DNA of 64,000 nucleotides, taken from contig JAGTXX020000010.1 of assembly GCA_019044685.2 (NCBI GenBank), positions 186,001-250,000 on the forward strand, written 5' to 3'. Each line of letters starts with the position of its first letter. Position 1 is the first letter of the stretch. This stretch comes from Nannochloris sp. 'desiccata'. Taxonomy: Eukaryota; Chlorophyta; Trebouxiophyceae; Chlorellales; Chlorellaceae. Under the pieces are notes generated by a model, which worked only from the letters and a program-made list of their open reading frames with translations, was not told the DNA's origin and did not search any database. Positions 52,056 to 62,499 of this stretch are shown here, piece after piece. Both the position numbers and the translations under genes were made by a program.

Positions 52056-52182
52056 AATTCAAGCCAATAGTCTTTTTTCCCCACCCATCCAGTGCCCAGC
52101 ATAGATATTGGTGTGCTCAGAGTTTGTGTTACATTAAAAAAGCCGTGATATAATCTAAAGGTGACCCTATGGAGCAATACCT
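52056..52182 (+). repeat. 128-base direct repeat, left copy
   Basis: A segment from AAATTCAAGCCAATAGT to GACCCTATGGAGCAATAC lies in the 3' flank of the TFIIIC gene. It returns at 52963-53086 with about six small differences. The spacing is 907 bases and the orientation is the same. Confidence 0.85.
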
Positions 52183-52247
52183 GAATAAGATTTTACTTGG
52201 TTAATCAATGTTCCTTTTCAGTACTTATTAATCTTGATTTCGAAAAG

Positions 52248-52681
52248 ATGTTGCCCCGCATAAGATCAAGCGCCAAAAAGGCGATCGGATTGCTAGAGAG
52301 AAGTGCATCGTCTTCAAAGCATAGCCTGAAGCAGGTAAATTTTCCTTGAGCGATTTTTAATATATATTATTTTTTTACTTGAATCCATTTTCCTCTTGCT
52401 CGCCTTAGCAACAAACCCTGCATGATATCTTCTTCTTCTTTTCCTGCAAACAGACCAAAGAGGCACCAGGATATTTCCGAAGCTATCACAAGGTTGAGAT
52501 ACCTTCTGCCGCCAAACCTACCTCTGCTGCCATCTTGCCGAATCCTCCGGCACAGTCATTAGGAGCACGCACCTTTTGCTTCTTCTCCTCCTTCATCTTC
52601 TTCCTCCTCCTTCTCTTCCTCTTGGCGATTTCCTTCTTTTACAACATGTGGTGGGGGGTATCTGGGGTGGTGGGGCAATAG
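52248..52681 (+). CDS. 104-residue single-pass membrane protein, unrecognised
   Basis: Exon 1 (52248-52334) and exon 2 (52454-52681) join in phase 0 across GTAAAT...AACAG. The product begins MLPRIRSSAKKAIGLLERSA, a basic amphipathic leader, continues through KEAPGYFRSYHKVEIPSAAK and has one long hydrophobic segment (FCFFSSFIFFLLLLFLLAIS) near residues ~72-91, ending FYNMWWGVSGVVGQ. The leader could target a mitochondrion or plastid. The hydrophobic segment suggests a tail-anchored or single-pass membrane protein. It has no domain I know. It lies between two 128-base direct repeats, so it may have been carried in with them or be a chance frame. Two agreeing exons with a proper intron make it a fair candidate gene. 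Confidence 0.45.
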
Positions 52682-52962
52682 GGGCAGGGAATACACTAGT
52701 GGGTGGATAGGGTGGAAAACCCTCCAAGTTGGAAAATTTCCTTGGAACTTTTTTTTTTTCCAGGGTGGATTTTTTTCCTTTCACTCTTGATATTTTTCCA
52801 TTCAGCCTCGATTTTTTCCTTTGCAACCGGGATATATTCTTTGAAAGATTAATGCAACAAGGAAAATGGTAAAGAAGCATGTAAATTCAAAGACAGAACA
52901 TAGGGAAAAAGCCATGGTGCCTCCGCCAGAAAAGTGCCGCACCTTCACAAGCACTACTTAAA
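52682..52962. other. spacer with low-complexity sequence
   Basis: G/T-rich and T-rich stretches (for example GTGGGTGGATAGGGTGG and a T-run at 52749-52758) lie between the small membrane protein and the right direct repeat. I see no frame worth calling. Confidence 0.4.
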
Positions 52963-53086
52963 ATTCAAGCCAATAGTATTTTTTCCCCACCCATCCAGTA
53001 CCCAGCATAGATAATTGGTGTGCCAGAGTTTGTGTTACATTAAAAAAGCCGTGATATATTCTAAAGGTGACCCTATGGAGCAATAC
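52963..53086 (+). repeat. 128-base direct repeat, right copy
   Basis: This copy carries the same blocks (CAAGCCAATAGT, CCACCCATCCAGT, GTTTGTGTTACATTAAAAAA, GACCCTATGGAGCAATAC). It ends shortly before the 3' end of the TKL kinase. No inverted ends are visible. Confidence 0.8.
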
Positions 53087-53246
53087 TGACTTTCGACAGA
53101 TATATTTCGACTTCCGACCTTTGAAATGAAATTCCATAAATTAAAACTGTAACCTGTAATCTTAACACGTAAAGCATGTATGTATAAATATGTATAACAA
53201 AAGATAGCAAATAATATATCGAATTGTAACTAAAGCAGAATTTACT

Positions 53247-55733
53247 CTATAAAACTGCCTTGTCTGCTGCTGAAGGCTCATCACCACCACAGTTTGCCTG
53301 CATCATTTCACCTTTAATTGGAGCTGAAGCAGGCCTTTTAGTACATTCACCTCCTACTACCCCTCCACTCCTACTACGCAATCTCTGAGATCTAAAATCG
53401 ACTTCTATGTTAACTAACTCTCTCCACACGTGAGCAAAGGTAGGTCTGTCGATGGCATTTTGAGACCAGCATCGCTCTGCTAATAACCTAAACGCAGCAG
53501 GACAGTCTTCAGTAAATTCAGGCCGTAACCACCCATTAAGCACTCCAGCACATACCTGAGCTTCCAGCATACCTTCGTAGGGGTTTTTACAGTAGTACAT
53601 GGACCACAGCATAACGCCAAAGGCATACACGTCACCGGGACGGCCTCGAGGAGTGCTATCTTCAAAAGCTTCAGGGGGCAAATAGGCAGTCGTACCCCCT
53701 GTAGACGCACTAAGATTATTATTATTACTGCTACTATGAATTTCATTTTCACTACTATTAGCTACTGTGTTTTGCGCTATCTTCCCTGAGGTTGAGCTGG
53801 TTTTCTTCTCCTCCTTCCACATGCACGTGCCAGCTAAGTCCAAAATCAGCGACTTTCGCTATATAACCTCGACGATCAGCTCTGTGTGTTTTTAATAGCA
53901 CGTTTGCAGGTTTTAAATCCCCGTGCACGACTCCATGCTGGCCATGGATGTATTCCATGCCCTTGGCAATTTCCGCAGCAGTGCGGAGAAGTGCACGAAA
54001 CGTGGCGTGTTGTGGCCATTTTGCTGATGGCAAAAAGGCTTTGCGTTGGAGTGCTCGTTGAAGAGAGCCTAAATCGCAGTGTTCCATAACGACAACAAGC
54101 AGAGCCTCAGTTTCAGTTAGTTGAAGACTTTCTAAATTGAATATTGATTGCACACCGCCGTCTGCAAAATAAGAAAATAGAGACCAAAAATGGATTCGTG
54201 TTTTGGGTGGTGGGGTGGGTGGGGTGGGGGGGGGGGGGGGGGGGGGGGGGGAGAAGAAAAACCGCTGCAATTTGTTTCCCAAAAATATATATCTTTCTTA
54301 CGTTGTCTTCTTGACAGGTGAACCAAATCCTTCTTCACTATTAAACGAGTCCATACGTGGATCTAAACCGAGCGTTGTAGGTGAAGGAATAGCTTGAATC
54401 AAGGCCTGTGCCGCCTTCTCTTGACACCTTTTGTCAGAGAAGAGGATGACGAGAGGAGGGTGAGTCCAGTTTTAGTGGTGGTCGTTCTTAATTGCTGTTT
54501 TTGCTGCTCCTCTATTAAAGGGATACTATTGCAGCTCTAGTAGTGCTAGCGGTGTTGTTCCAAACAGCAGGTATAGAAATAGCGCTCAAGCTCCTCTGCC
54601 TCTGTTGTTACTGTTGCTGTTTGGCGCTCCTTCTTGTTGCTTTCTTTCTCCTTCTTCTCTGCTTCCGTTACGGTGTAATAATGAATAAGATAACCATGCT
54701 ATCTCAGAAACGTCACTTTCGTTGCGACTAAAATCCAATACACCAGCAATGCTTTTGTCCTCGTCATCGAGGTACCGGTGGCTGTGCTAACACAGTCAAG
54801 AGAATGTCTGTACTATATTTGGATGCGTCAATTTCTTACTTAGAACTATTTCCCTAATAGCATCACCTAATGAATCAGCTTTATCTGTCCTCGTTCTAAT
54901 ATATTCACTGCGACAGGAGCTCCCCGCCAAGCGCCACGGTACACGCTACCAAAAGCGCCACCACCTAGTTTACTGATCAAATCCACCTCATCCATATGAA
55001 TCTCGTCGGCTCCAGTACTAAAGGCAGTACTATTATTGTTATTACTGTGCCAATACTGATTATTATTTTGGTCTACTCCTGCTGTGCCTGCTGCGGGGCT
55101 AAGAAGAAAGCTGCTAGGCATCGGTGACGAGGCAGCAAAAAATGGAGTTTCTGCACCAGCTGCTGCGTCTGTAGAAGTAAGACGCTGTAACACTGACCGG
55201 GATTCTATTTGATCTATAGCTTGACTAGCACAACGGACTAAATGACCCAATAAGGTGGGCTGTGGGGCTACCATGTCGAGTTGTTGTGTATGGGGTTGCG
55301 GCCAAGAGCTGGCTTAGCTGCAACACACGTTCCTCTATTAAGCGGGGTGGTCATATTCACAGGTGTCTTAGCTTGCTGGGAATCTAAATTGAAGAAATCT
55401 CCGCTAGAGTGTCGTACAGGGGTGCGGATCTGTGCTAGGCCAGGGGGTGGGAGGCCTATATTGAACTGGTCCTCGGTGGACGTCCCTGTCACAAGCTGGG
55501 TGGAAATACGACTTGCTGCATGCTGTGATTCTACACAGGGAAGAAAATAATGTCTCTACCTTAATTTGTTCAAGGACGGATACTTCAGCGGAGTTGTTTC
55601 TTACGCTAGATTGGAAGTACGGTTTGTGTTTGCCGACGTAGCTCCTCCATCGAGCGGCAGCAAAGCCAAAGGCGAATCCAAAGATGGCGCAAAGGATTGG
55701 TAAGATTACTATCAGTACAATAGGAATTGTCAT
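53247..55733 (-). CDS. TKL-type receptor-like protein kinase, multi-exon
   Basis: Exon 1 (55733-55560) gives MTIPIVLIVILPILCAIFGF and a basic anchor, so the protein should be membrane-attached with the kinase inside. Exon 2 begins near 55522. The kinase domain is spread over several exons: KLGGGAFGSVYRGAWRG (Gly loop), then VVVMEHCDLGSLQRALQ, the catalytic loop HGVVHGDLKPANVLL, VADFGLSW and TTAYLPPEAFE, then VYAFGVMLWSMYYCKNPYEG and RPTFAHVWREL. This is the tyrosine-kinase-like group, common in plants and algae. HGDLK instead of HRDLK is frequent in TKL. The beta-3 segment reads GAPVAVN before a possible donor (GCA|GTGAAT), so the ATP-binding Lys is not seen and must come from an undetected exon or be absent. 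Middle exons near 54300-54800 and 55268-55330 are not resolved. Confidence 0.7.
54205..54251 (+). other. G-rich tract with a run of 26 G
   Basis: GGGTGGTGGGGTGGGTGGGG is followed by T and then 26 consecutive G (54226-54251). It lies in a probable intron of the TKL kinase, so the transcript has a C-run. Such DNA can form G-quadruplexes and is prone to length change. Confidence 0.8.
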
Positions 55734-56419
55734 CTATCTTAAAAGTACCCAAAGGGGCTCAAATCCTAGAAAGTCAAGAGAAAATGCGGTTGGTTGGCTC
55801 AACTGCTCATCAAAATGGTCTCGAAGATTAGACGGGCGCGAATGATTAAACGTATTCAACGGAGTCAGAAAAATCCTACAATTAACTGGTACTGTTGAAA
55901 GTCCATATTAAAGCGCTTCAAAAAACTGGATCGAGGCAACGATGCCCATTTCAAATTTTATCTAAATTAGTCTTGCACTCCTTACTTTCCCGCAAATTCT
56001 GCATTCTATACCCTATTCTACAATATATTTATTTTCTTTAGATAGGTGCCCAATGCCATGAACCCCCCATTATCTATCTGCTCAAAAAGAAGGCATAAAA
56101 AAGGTAGGGAGCGAAATAAATAAACCCATAAGTCTCCTCATTTGACAACACTCTGCATCTGCACAAGTGGTTCTGGCCCATGCAATTGCAAATTAAGGCG
56201 CTATCCTATCATATTTGATCCATGCCTTTTACCTGGTTCAACTGGGATAGCGCTTTTAACTTTTGAACAATTTTTACAGTCCCTCGGGACCCCCTCCCCA
56301 CACACCCACGCACTCGCCCAGCATGCGGGCAACGGGGAGACCAATTCCGCTCAAAGTTCAAGTTCATGCCCTTTGCAACTGTAATAACTTCAAAATATGA
56401 AATTTATTACAAGACAAAG
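55734..56419. other. intergenic stretch, no gene seen
   Basis: It holds the promoter side of the TKL kinase and the 3' flank of the FAD monooxygenase. The frames found are short and have no motif. Confidence 0.4.
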
Positions 56420-57886
56420 TTATAATTTACCACAGTCAAAAGTAGCATGGTCCAAGAAATGCCCTGGGTTGAATACATTAGCTACAAACCAATCTCTCGC
56501 CAAAAGAACTGGTGGTAACGGCAATTGCAATGCAGCTCCCATTAAATTCGACCTCACAGTCAACGGTAAACACCTCTTTGTACGTACCTTTTCGTACTCT
56601 ATAAACGCATTTTCCAAAGCTTGTCGACGGGTGGTACCGGAAAGGTTTACCGCTCCTGATTTTTGTACCACTTGAGCTAATATGACGCCATCTTCTAAGG
56701 CAGTGCAGCCACCTTGACCTAAATTTGGTGTCATAGGGTGTAAGGCATCCCCACATAGGGTTGCTAAAGGCAGCAGCGGCCTGCCAGTGCTATTTTCTTC
56801 TTTCTTCAGTTCATCGCCACCACTACCACTAATAACATTATAACTATTCCGCAAAAGGGGTTTTATATCCCATCTATCTACTATTCTACTACGCGAAAAA
56901 TCATTCTCATGGGTCGCTTCAACAGCTGCTTCGACCCCCCATCCCCATCCTTTAACTATCCTTGCCGCTTCCGCTTTAACCTCAGCAGGCGAAGCAGGCA
57001 CAGCAGCCGTAGCGGGAGCATCAAAACAAACAAACCAATACAATTCAGAGGAAGATAGCGGATACATCCCTGCACGTGGACCAGCACCCCATATTTGCCG
57101 TATACTTTGACTAAAATCGATATCAGGACATCTTTTTTGTAAAATATTCAATTGAGCGATGCCACGAATTGCCACTTGTCCAGCATACGAAGCCTCTTTC
57201 TTCCCCAGTGCGACCGCAGTTGAACTACGGGCCCCATCACATCCAACAATAGCAGCACATGAGATAACACGGCCATCAGAAAGCTTTACCTCTGCGCCAA
57301 TATTAGCGTTCTTTTTATTACTAGTATTATTGTTACTTTGATACTCTGAACGAGGTGAGCGTACGTCTACAACTTCTGCGTTGTATTCAATACTATCTTC
57401 AGGCAGCTGCTCAGCTAGTACTTTTACTAAAGAGGATCTTCGGACTCCGCGGAACTCGTGAGGGCCGCCATCACATTCGACAATTGAAAACTGTGTGAGT
57501 GTTCTTCCATCTTGACGGCAGATTTCCACTTCTGAAACGAGAGGGTGTAGTTCTCGGAGGTGCGAAGCTGCATCTAGGCTGTCCAGAGCTTTCCATGCGT
57601 TGGTCCAGAGGCCTAGAGCTGCTCCAGCGGCAGGTAAGGAGGTATTTCGCTCAAGGACGAGTGTCTTCATACCTATTTTATTTAAAGCCAAAGCTGCTGC
57701 AAGACCAGCAGGTCCTCCGCCTGCAATGAGAATTGTATCATCTAAATGGGCTCCATCTGGAAGAGCGGTGGGTAAGTAGTCCCTTTGAAAGCGGCGGCGG
57801 GAGTGCAAGGATTGATTTTGCTGTGGAGGCGGTGGTGATCGGGCAGCGAAACCCACAATCCCTGGTAGAGGCATTGCGATAATCAT
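56420..57886 (-). CDS. FAD-dependent monooxygenase (aromatic-ring hydroxylase/CTF2-like)
   Basis: A single exon of 488 residues. After a ~45-residue Arg/Ser/Pro leader the FAD-binding fold begins: TILIAGGGPAGLAAALALNK (GxGxxG), then LVLERNTSLP. The second conserved motif reads VGCDGARSSTA (DG motif for FAD/NADPH) and the third is LCGDALHPMTPNLGQGGCTA (the GD motif). This arrangement defines class A flavin monooxygenases related to salicylate and zeaxanthin epoxidase-like hydroxylases. The N-terminal leader could be a plastid transit peptide. The substrate is not known; it lacks the C-terminal FHA domain of zeaxanthin epoxidase. The C-terminal helix (QLPLPPVLLARDWFVAN) is hydrophobic. Start at 57886 is the first ATG of the open frame. 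Confidence 0.88.
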   Translation of the reverse strand: MIIAMPLPGIVGFAARSPPPPQQNQSLHSRRRFQRDYLPTALPDGAHLDDTILIAGGGPAGLAAALALNKIGMKTLVLERNTSLPAAGAALGLWTNAWKALDSLDAASHLRELHPLVSEVEICRQDGRTLTQFSIVECDGGPHEFRGVRRSSLVKVLAEQLPEDSIEYNAEVVDVRSPRSEYQSNNNTSNKKNANIGAEVKLSDGRVISCAAIVGCDGARSSTAVALGKKEASYAGQVAIRGIAQLNILQKRCPDIDFSQSIRQIWGAGPRAGMYPLSSSELYWFVCFDAPATAAVPASPAEVKAEAARIVKGWGWGVEAAVEATHENDFSRSRIVDRWDIKPLLRNSYNVISGSGGDELKKEENSTGRPLLPLATLCGDALHPMTPNLGQGGCTALEDGVILAQVVQKSGAVNLSGTTRRQALENAFIEYEKVRTKRCLPLTVRSNLMGAALQLPLPPVLLARDWFVANVFNPGHFLDHATFDCGKL

Positions 57887-58407
57887 TTTGTAGATTAAAT
57901 GATGAGAAGATGTTCTCTGAGCAATTGCTTTGTCTATACTACTGGAAAGCAGAGAGATTCACGACCAAGGAGTTGAGCCACAAAGTGTGTGATCCACCAA
58001 GAATGTCGTTCAAAATTTTTATCAAGTGCGGAATCTGACATTGATTTATTACTGTGAGCAATTGTGAAACATCAATCCGCTAAAGTATAGGTTTAATATG
58101 TTGGAATTTTTGCCTGTAGAATCAAATAAGCTGAATTTCAACTCGCCAGGGTCTAATGTCTGCGTTGCCGGCAAGCTCGCTGCCGCTTAAAGGCAGGTTT
58201 CTCAAACAGCAATGGCGTCTTTGCAGCTCTTGATAAGCTTGTACAGGTGCGTTGATCAGGAGGAAAACAGCCGTGATTATTGTTACAGCAGCCAGCCATT
58301 GCCCATCAAAATCTAGCAGAAGGAGCCACAGCTTAAAATATAGATAGGAAGACCAGTTCTTTAACTCTGGTATTTATTATTTATTCTACTTGCAGACCGA
58401 AGAAAAT
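57887..58407. promoter_or_regulatory. divergent promoter region and eS26 5' UTR
   Basis: The FAD monooxygenase and eS26 start in opposite directions here. A TTCTACTTGCAG acceptor at 58384-58395 just before the eS26 start suggests a 5' UTR intron. Polypyrimidine runs are typical of ribosomal-protein genes. No TATA box was identified. Confidence 0.45.
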
Positions 58408-59182
58408 ATGACCAAGAAACGTAGGTCAAGTGGCCGTAACAAGCAGGGCCGTGGCCATGTAAGTTTTTAAACTCATAATTTCTTGTGCTCAGCGTCGCCT
58501 GTTGAGCAAATTATCCATCAGCTGGTTAAATAAACAAGCAGCTAATTATATCTCTACTATGTGCTGCAGGTTAAACGCGTGCGCTGCGAGTCTTCCGGCG
58601 TTCTTGTGCCCAAGGACAAGGCCATCAAGAGGTTCATCGTGAGAAACATTGTTGATGCTTCCGCTATCCGCGATCTCCAGGATTCCTGCGCTATTGAGGG
58701 TGAGTAGATGAAGTTGTTAGAACAGTGTTGCCGGACAGCAACGCGATTTTTGAAGAATGATGTTGAAGTGGAGGCTGGGTTTAAAAAGGGAGCTAGAGCG
58801 TGCGACAGAACTAAAGAATAGTGTTGTCTGCAAGCTTTATGTTTGGAGAGTAGTGTATCCAGCGGATAACTCTGATAGAAAAGGAACTTCTCCATTTTCA
58901 ATTAGAATTTACTACTCGCCGCCCCTGCCGCTCATTCTAGGGCACCCAGCCACCCAATCTCAGCTCTTCTATTTCCCTTGCTTAGAATGATATAATACAA
59001 ACCCCTTTTTTTTCTCCTTCTTTCGTGCATCTGCAGGATATACCCTCCCTAAGATCTACCGCAAGGTATACTACTGCATCTCTGCTGCCATTCACTCCAA
59101 GATTGTGCGTGTGCGCTCCGTGAAGAACCGCAGGGATAGAGAGCCCCCGAAGCGCCCTGGATTCGGTCCCCGCAAAAACTAG
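58408..59182 (+). CDS. RPS26: 40S ribosomal protein eS26
   Basis: Three exons (58408-58458, 58570-58699, 59037-59182) join in phases 0 and 1 to 108 residues. The protein begins [20 protein letters not shown] and contains [52 protein letters not shown] and [16 protein letters not shown], ending PGFGPRKN. This is near-identical in order to plant eS26. It sits near the mRNA exit channel of the small subunit and is part of the head/platform region in the translating ribosome. C-ending codons and pyrimidine-rich 5' flank fit high expression. The typical zinc-binding CxxC pair is only partly present (VRCESSG, then YYC), as in the eukaryotic family. Confidence 0.95.
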
Positions 59183-59426
59183 ATATTTAAGCGGCCCATA
59201 AATAAAATATTGATGTAAAACAAAACAAAATTAACTCTTCAACAATAAAAAAACTAAAATTTCCTTCGAGTCAGAGAGAAAGGTCTTTTGTGGTTTCCTC
59301 TTTACAGAAAAGCAGGAAAAACAATTCATTAAATTAATTAATAACGAGTGGATCATTCAACAGTTATAAAAGGATTCGTTTCCTAGTAAGCCTCTAAGGA
59401 AGGCTACTAAATTAAATGGTTTCAAC

Positions 59427-60713
59427 TCATTTTCTCAGTTTCTTAGCAGGGCGCTTTTTCTCTTCTGCAGCAGCACTGGCACCATTACCTTGCTTCTTTT
59501 TTCCTTTTGAAGCACCATTTTGCTTCGCAGCAGATTTTGCCTTTTCATTGTTCTTCCCTGCAGCTGCCTGTTTCTTCGCAGGAGCAGGTGCAGGAGCAGC
59601 CTTCTTCTTCTTCTTCCCCTTTTCCACTACCACCGCAGGCACCTCTACTTCTTCGCTATCCTCTTCAATCAACATGTCCTCAATAAGCTCATCTCCACTC
59701 TCCCCTTCTTCTAATTCATCTTCTAAAAACTCTCCTATTAGATCCTCTTCTGCCTCTTCCATCAATTCCGCCTCCATCTCATCCATCTCTTCCAAGGAGG
59801 GTTCGACCCAAAGCTCAAGCTCCTGTGCATCATAACGAGCTGCGATTATAGAAGTATACATGTATAGAGACAGAGAGAGATGAGTTAGTACAGTATGAAA
59901 AAAGCTTTCTATGCACAGGAGTAGTAGTTTGTAAAGAAAAATACAACAGACAGATATCAAGGAAAGATAAGACACAGCGGTCGGGGTACACAGTCAGCAG
60001 GGAGTGAAATGAAGTAGTGGTGAGAGGGGGGGGCTGTCATCAGCGTTAGAAGGGGTTATCAACAGGGCACTTGAGTGCGCAGTCAGCTCCGAAAGATGGT
60101 TAACGTGCTATCAATCATCCAGCAAGCCTCTCACTACTACTCCTATCCACAACCATACATCTCCTTTTTATTTCTCAACTACTCACCTTTGGCGTTGGCA
60201 TAGCGTTTCCCACCAACGTGGGTTTCTATCCGCTCCTTTCTTTTATCTATGAGCTGGTTTGTTAATGAGCAAAATAGTAATGCCCTGTAGAGAGAAGAAG
60301 AACACCGAATTAAAAAACCTGAAGGAATAGGTGTGGTAATATTTCAAGGCGTCAAGATTCTCTCGTCTCCAAGGAACTTACGGAAAGTTGATTGATTGAG
60401 ATAAGAAGGGCTCATACTGCGTTAAATTTAGCTCTGCTTCTTTTCGACGCTTTAATAACTGGTACTTTTTGCCACTATAACATAGAGAAGAAAAAAGAAG
60501 GGTGGGTGAGGGAGAACCATAGGGGGATGGCGGAGGGTCTTGATTATTGCATGCATAAAGTAAAACTTACTTGACAAAAGCCTCGATAACGACTTTCCGA
60601 GGAGCAAATTCATGTCCATTTAGTGTGCATTTCACTTTTCCATTGTCTAATGGCTCAAAGTAGGGGCTATGCGCTTTTATAAGAGCTTGGATTTCTTTGT
60701 CTAGAGATGGCAT
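59427..60713 (-). CDS. SURF2: Surfeit locus protein 2-like (SURF2)
   Basis: Four exons (60713-60571, 60474-60382, 60284-60187, 59839-59427) join in phase to 248 residues. The N-terminus has SLDKEIQALIKAHSPYFEPL and a Cys/His-type block (GKVKCTLNGHEFAPRKVVIE), followed by GKKYQLLKRRKEAELNLTQY, YEPFLSQSINFPALLFCSLT and HVGGKRYANAK, which is the order known for SURF2. The C-terminal part is strongly acidic (EEMDEMEAELMEEAEEDLIG) and then basic, a typical arrangement of nucleolar proteins. The function is not fully known, though SURF2 is linked to ribosome biogenesis through 5S RNP. The upstream exons do not appear as one long frame, so the model rests on phase agreement. Confidence 0.83.
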
Positions 60714-61065
60714 TGTAATTGCAACGACTTAATTCCCGCCGGCGCAAGGAACAAATTAAGAGAATATTGGCAGTCGACTTATACACACAAATTTTAATAA
60801 GCAGATTGCGATGCGCAAGGAACTCTTCATCAGGTGGAGGCTGGAAAGGCTAGTTAAAAATATCTAAAACAGGCTTTTTAAGGGAACGCAGGGCTATCGA
60901 CCCAGTTATAAAGTAATTATATACACAATTTGCGTAGCCCAAAGCTCTCCTATTAAAGCCTGGAAGCTCCATTATCACTGATCATTTTCTTTTAATCACA
61001 TTTTTATTGAGCAAAGGACCCTAGAAACTCCAAAAGAGTTAACAAATAATTGTAATATTACTACA
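60714..61065. promoter_or_regulatory. divergent promoter between SURF2 and SCI1-like genes
   Basis: The two genes start ~350 bases apart in opposite directions. The region is AT-rich with no gene of its own. Confidence 0.4.
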
Positions 61066-62266
61066 ATGGGTGATCCGGCCCCAGCTGAGGGCGGAGCTCT
61101 CTTTACTCGTGGCGGACCCAACATGCCAGACAACCGCGGCAAAAGCATGGTCGCCGTCCATTTAGACAAGCTGCAAAAAGAAAAAGAAGAGCGTGGCATG
61201 GAGAAATTACGCCTTCTCTTGCCACAATTAAGCGCAGCAACCCACGCCGTAGCGCTACAAGAATGCAATTGGGAAGAAGACAGGGCCCTGGTCCTGCTGC
61301 GACTCTTTGTAGCCAGAAAGGCAGATGACCTTAAAAAACTGGCAAAAGAGAAGAAACAACACCAAAAAAAGCTTATTGAACGTATGAATAAAGCTGCGCA
61401 AGATAGCAGCGATAACAGCAGTGGAAGTGGTACCAATGGATCAAGCAGCGACAACGACAGCGAAAGTGGCAATGGTAGTGGTAGTGATACGAGCGATAAA
61501 GATAATCGCCGCAGTAGGGACCGTAGAAAGAAAGATCGTAGCAGTAGAAAACGATCTCGCTCTTCAAAAGATCGCCATAGCAAAAAGAAACGCAGCCGCA
61601 AAGAAAAAGACTCCAAAAAACGAAAAAGTAAAATTAGTAGCAGCAGGCGAGAAAAAGATCGAAAAAAAAGATAAAAAGGAGAAGCGGGAAAAGTCGTCAT
61701 CGAAATCGCGTCGTCTTAAAGATAGTGACGACAAAGATAGACGACCGGGTACGAAAGAGTACGAGTACGGTAAATTCGGTGTTATTAGAGAAACTGATTA
61801 TTACACGAAAAGATCAGAATTTATGCTCTGGGCGCTCGAAGTAAAAAAATCTGATGTGGAAGCCATGTCCCGCTTTGAAGAAAAAGAGTTGTTTAAATCT
61901 TACATGGAGGATTATAACACTGCGACGTTACCAAATAAGAAATTCTATGATTTGGAAGCCTGGGAAAGAGAAACAGCCGCAACTGGTGGTGGTGGTGGTG
62001 GTGGTGGTGGTGGTGGTGGTGGTGGTGGAGAACGGATGGTCTTTAATGACGAGGCAGAAAGGAAGAAAGAATTACTAGCAGAAAGACAACGTGAACATGC
62101 AGAGAGACTACGTGCTGCGTATGAAGAGCTACAAACTACAGATAAAGCGCAGGCTATGAGAGAACAAGAGCTCATGAGGGCAAAAATGGCGTTGGCGTAT
62201 AGGACAGGAGACCAGAAGGAAGCTGCTCGACTTGCTGAAAGGTTAAAACCTGACGAACCAAAGTAA
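61066..62266 (+). CDS. SCI1/NKAP-like nuclear protein, frame broken at an A8 tract
   Basis: The frame from 61066 encodes MPDNRGKSMVAVHLDKLQKE, a helical block, then a Ser/Asp/Asn-rich stretch and RS/KR-rich segments (SRDRRKKDRSSRKRSRSSKD). It ends in a TAA after an A-run of eight (61662-61669). In the +2 frame the protein continues SSSKSRRLKDSDDKDRRPGT, YGKFGVIRETDYYTKRSEFM, FKSYMEDYNTATLPNKKFYD, which is typical of SCI1/NKAP-like plant nuclear proteins (cell-cycle or splicing linked). One A fewer would restore a full frame of ~400 residues, so I call one gene with a probable sequencing error or true frameshift. A run of 14-15 glycines (GGT repeats at 61985-62030) follows. The C-terminal region is a charged coiled coil. 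Confidence 0.7.
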
Positions 62267-62499
62267 AAAAACAGTGTGTATAAATATAGTATACTGTCGT
62301 TTCTTGCTTTATTTTATATATGTAATTTATGTGCTCGTTCACATTAAAATAAAATTGAAAGCAAATTTGACTTGAGGAGGGCAACTTATTAAACGACAAA
62401 CACAAGGGTTTTTTTTTGTTTTTTTTCCTTTTTCTCTTCTCCAGACCACCCCCCCTAACCCTACTAGAAATTTTTGGATTCAATTATTGTATTCTTTTA

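Noticed and set aside
61421..61660. Separate gene starting at 61421 in the second frame
   Set aside because: The first part of that frame is the shadow of the Ser/Asp-rich region of the SCI1-like protein. Only the part after the A8 tract looks conserved.
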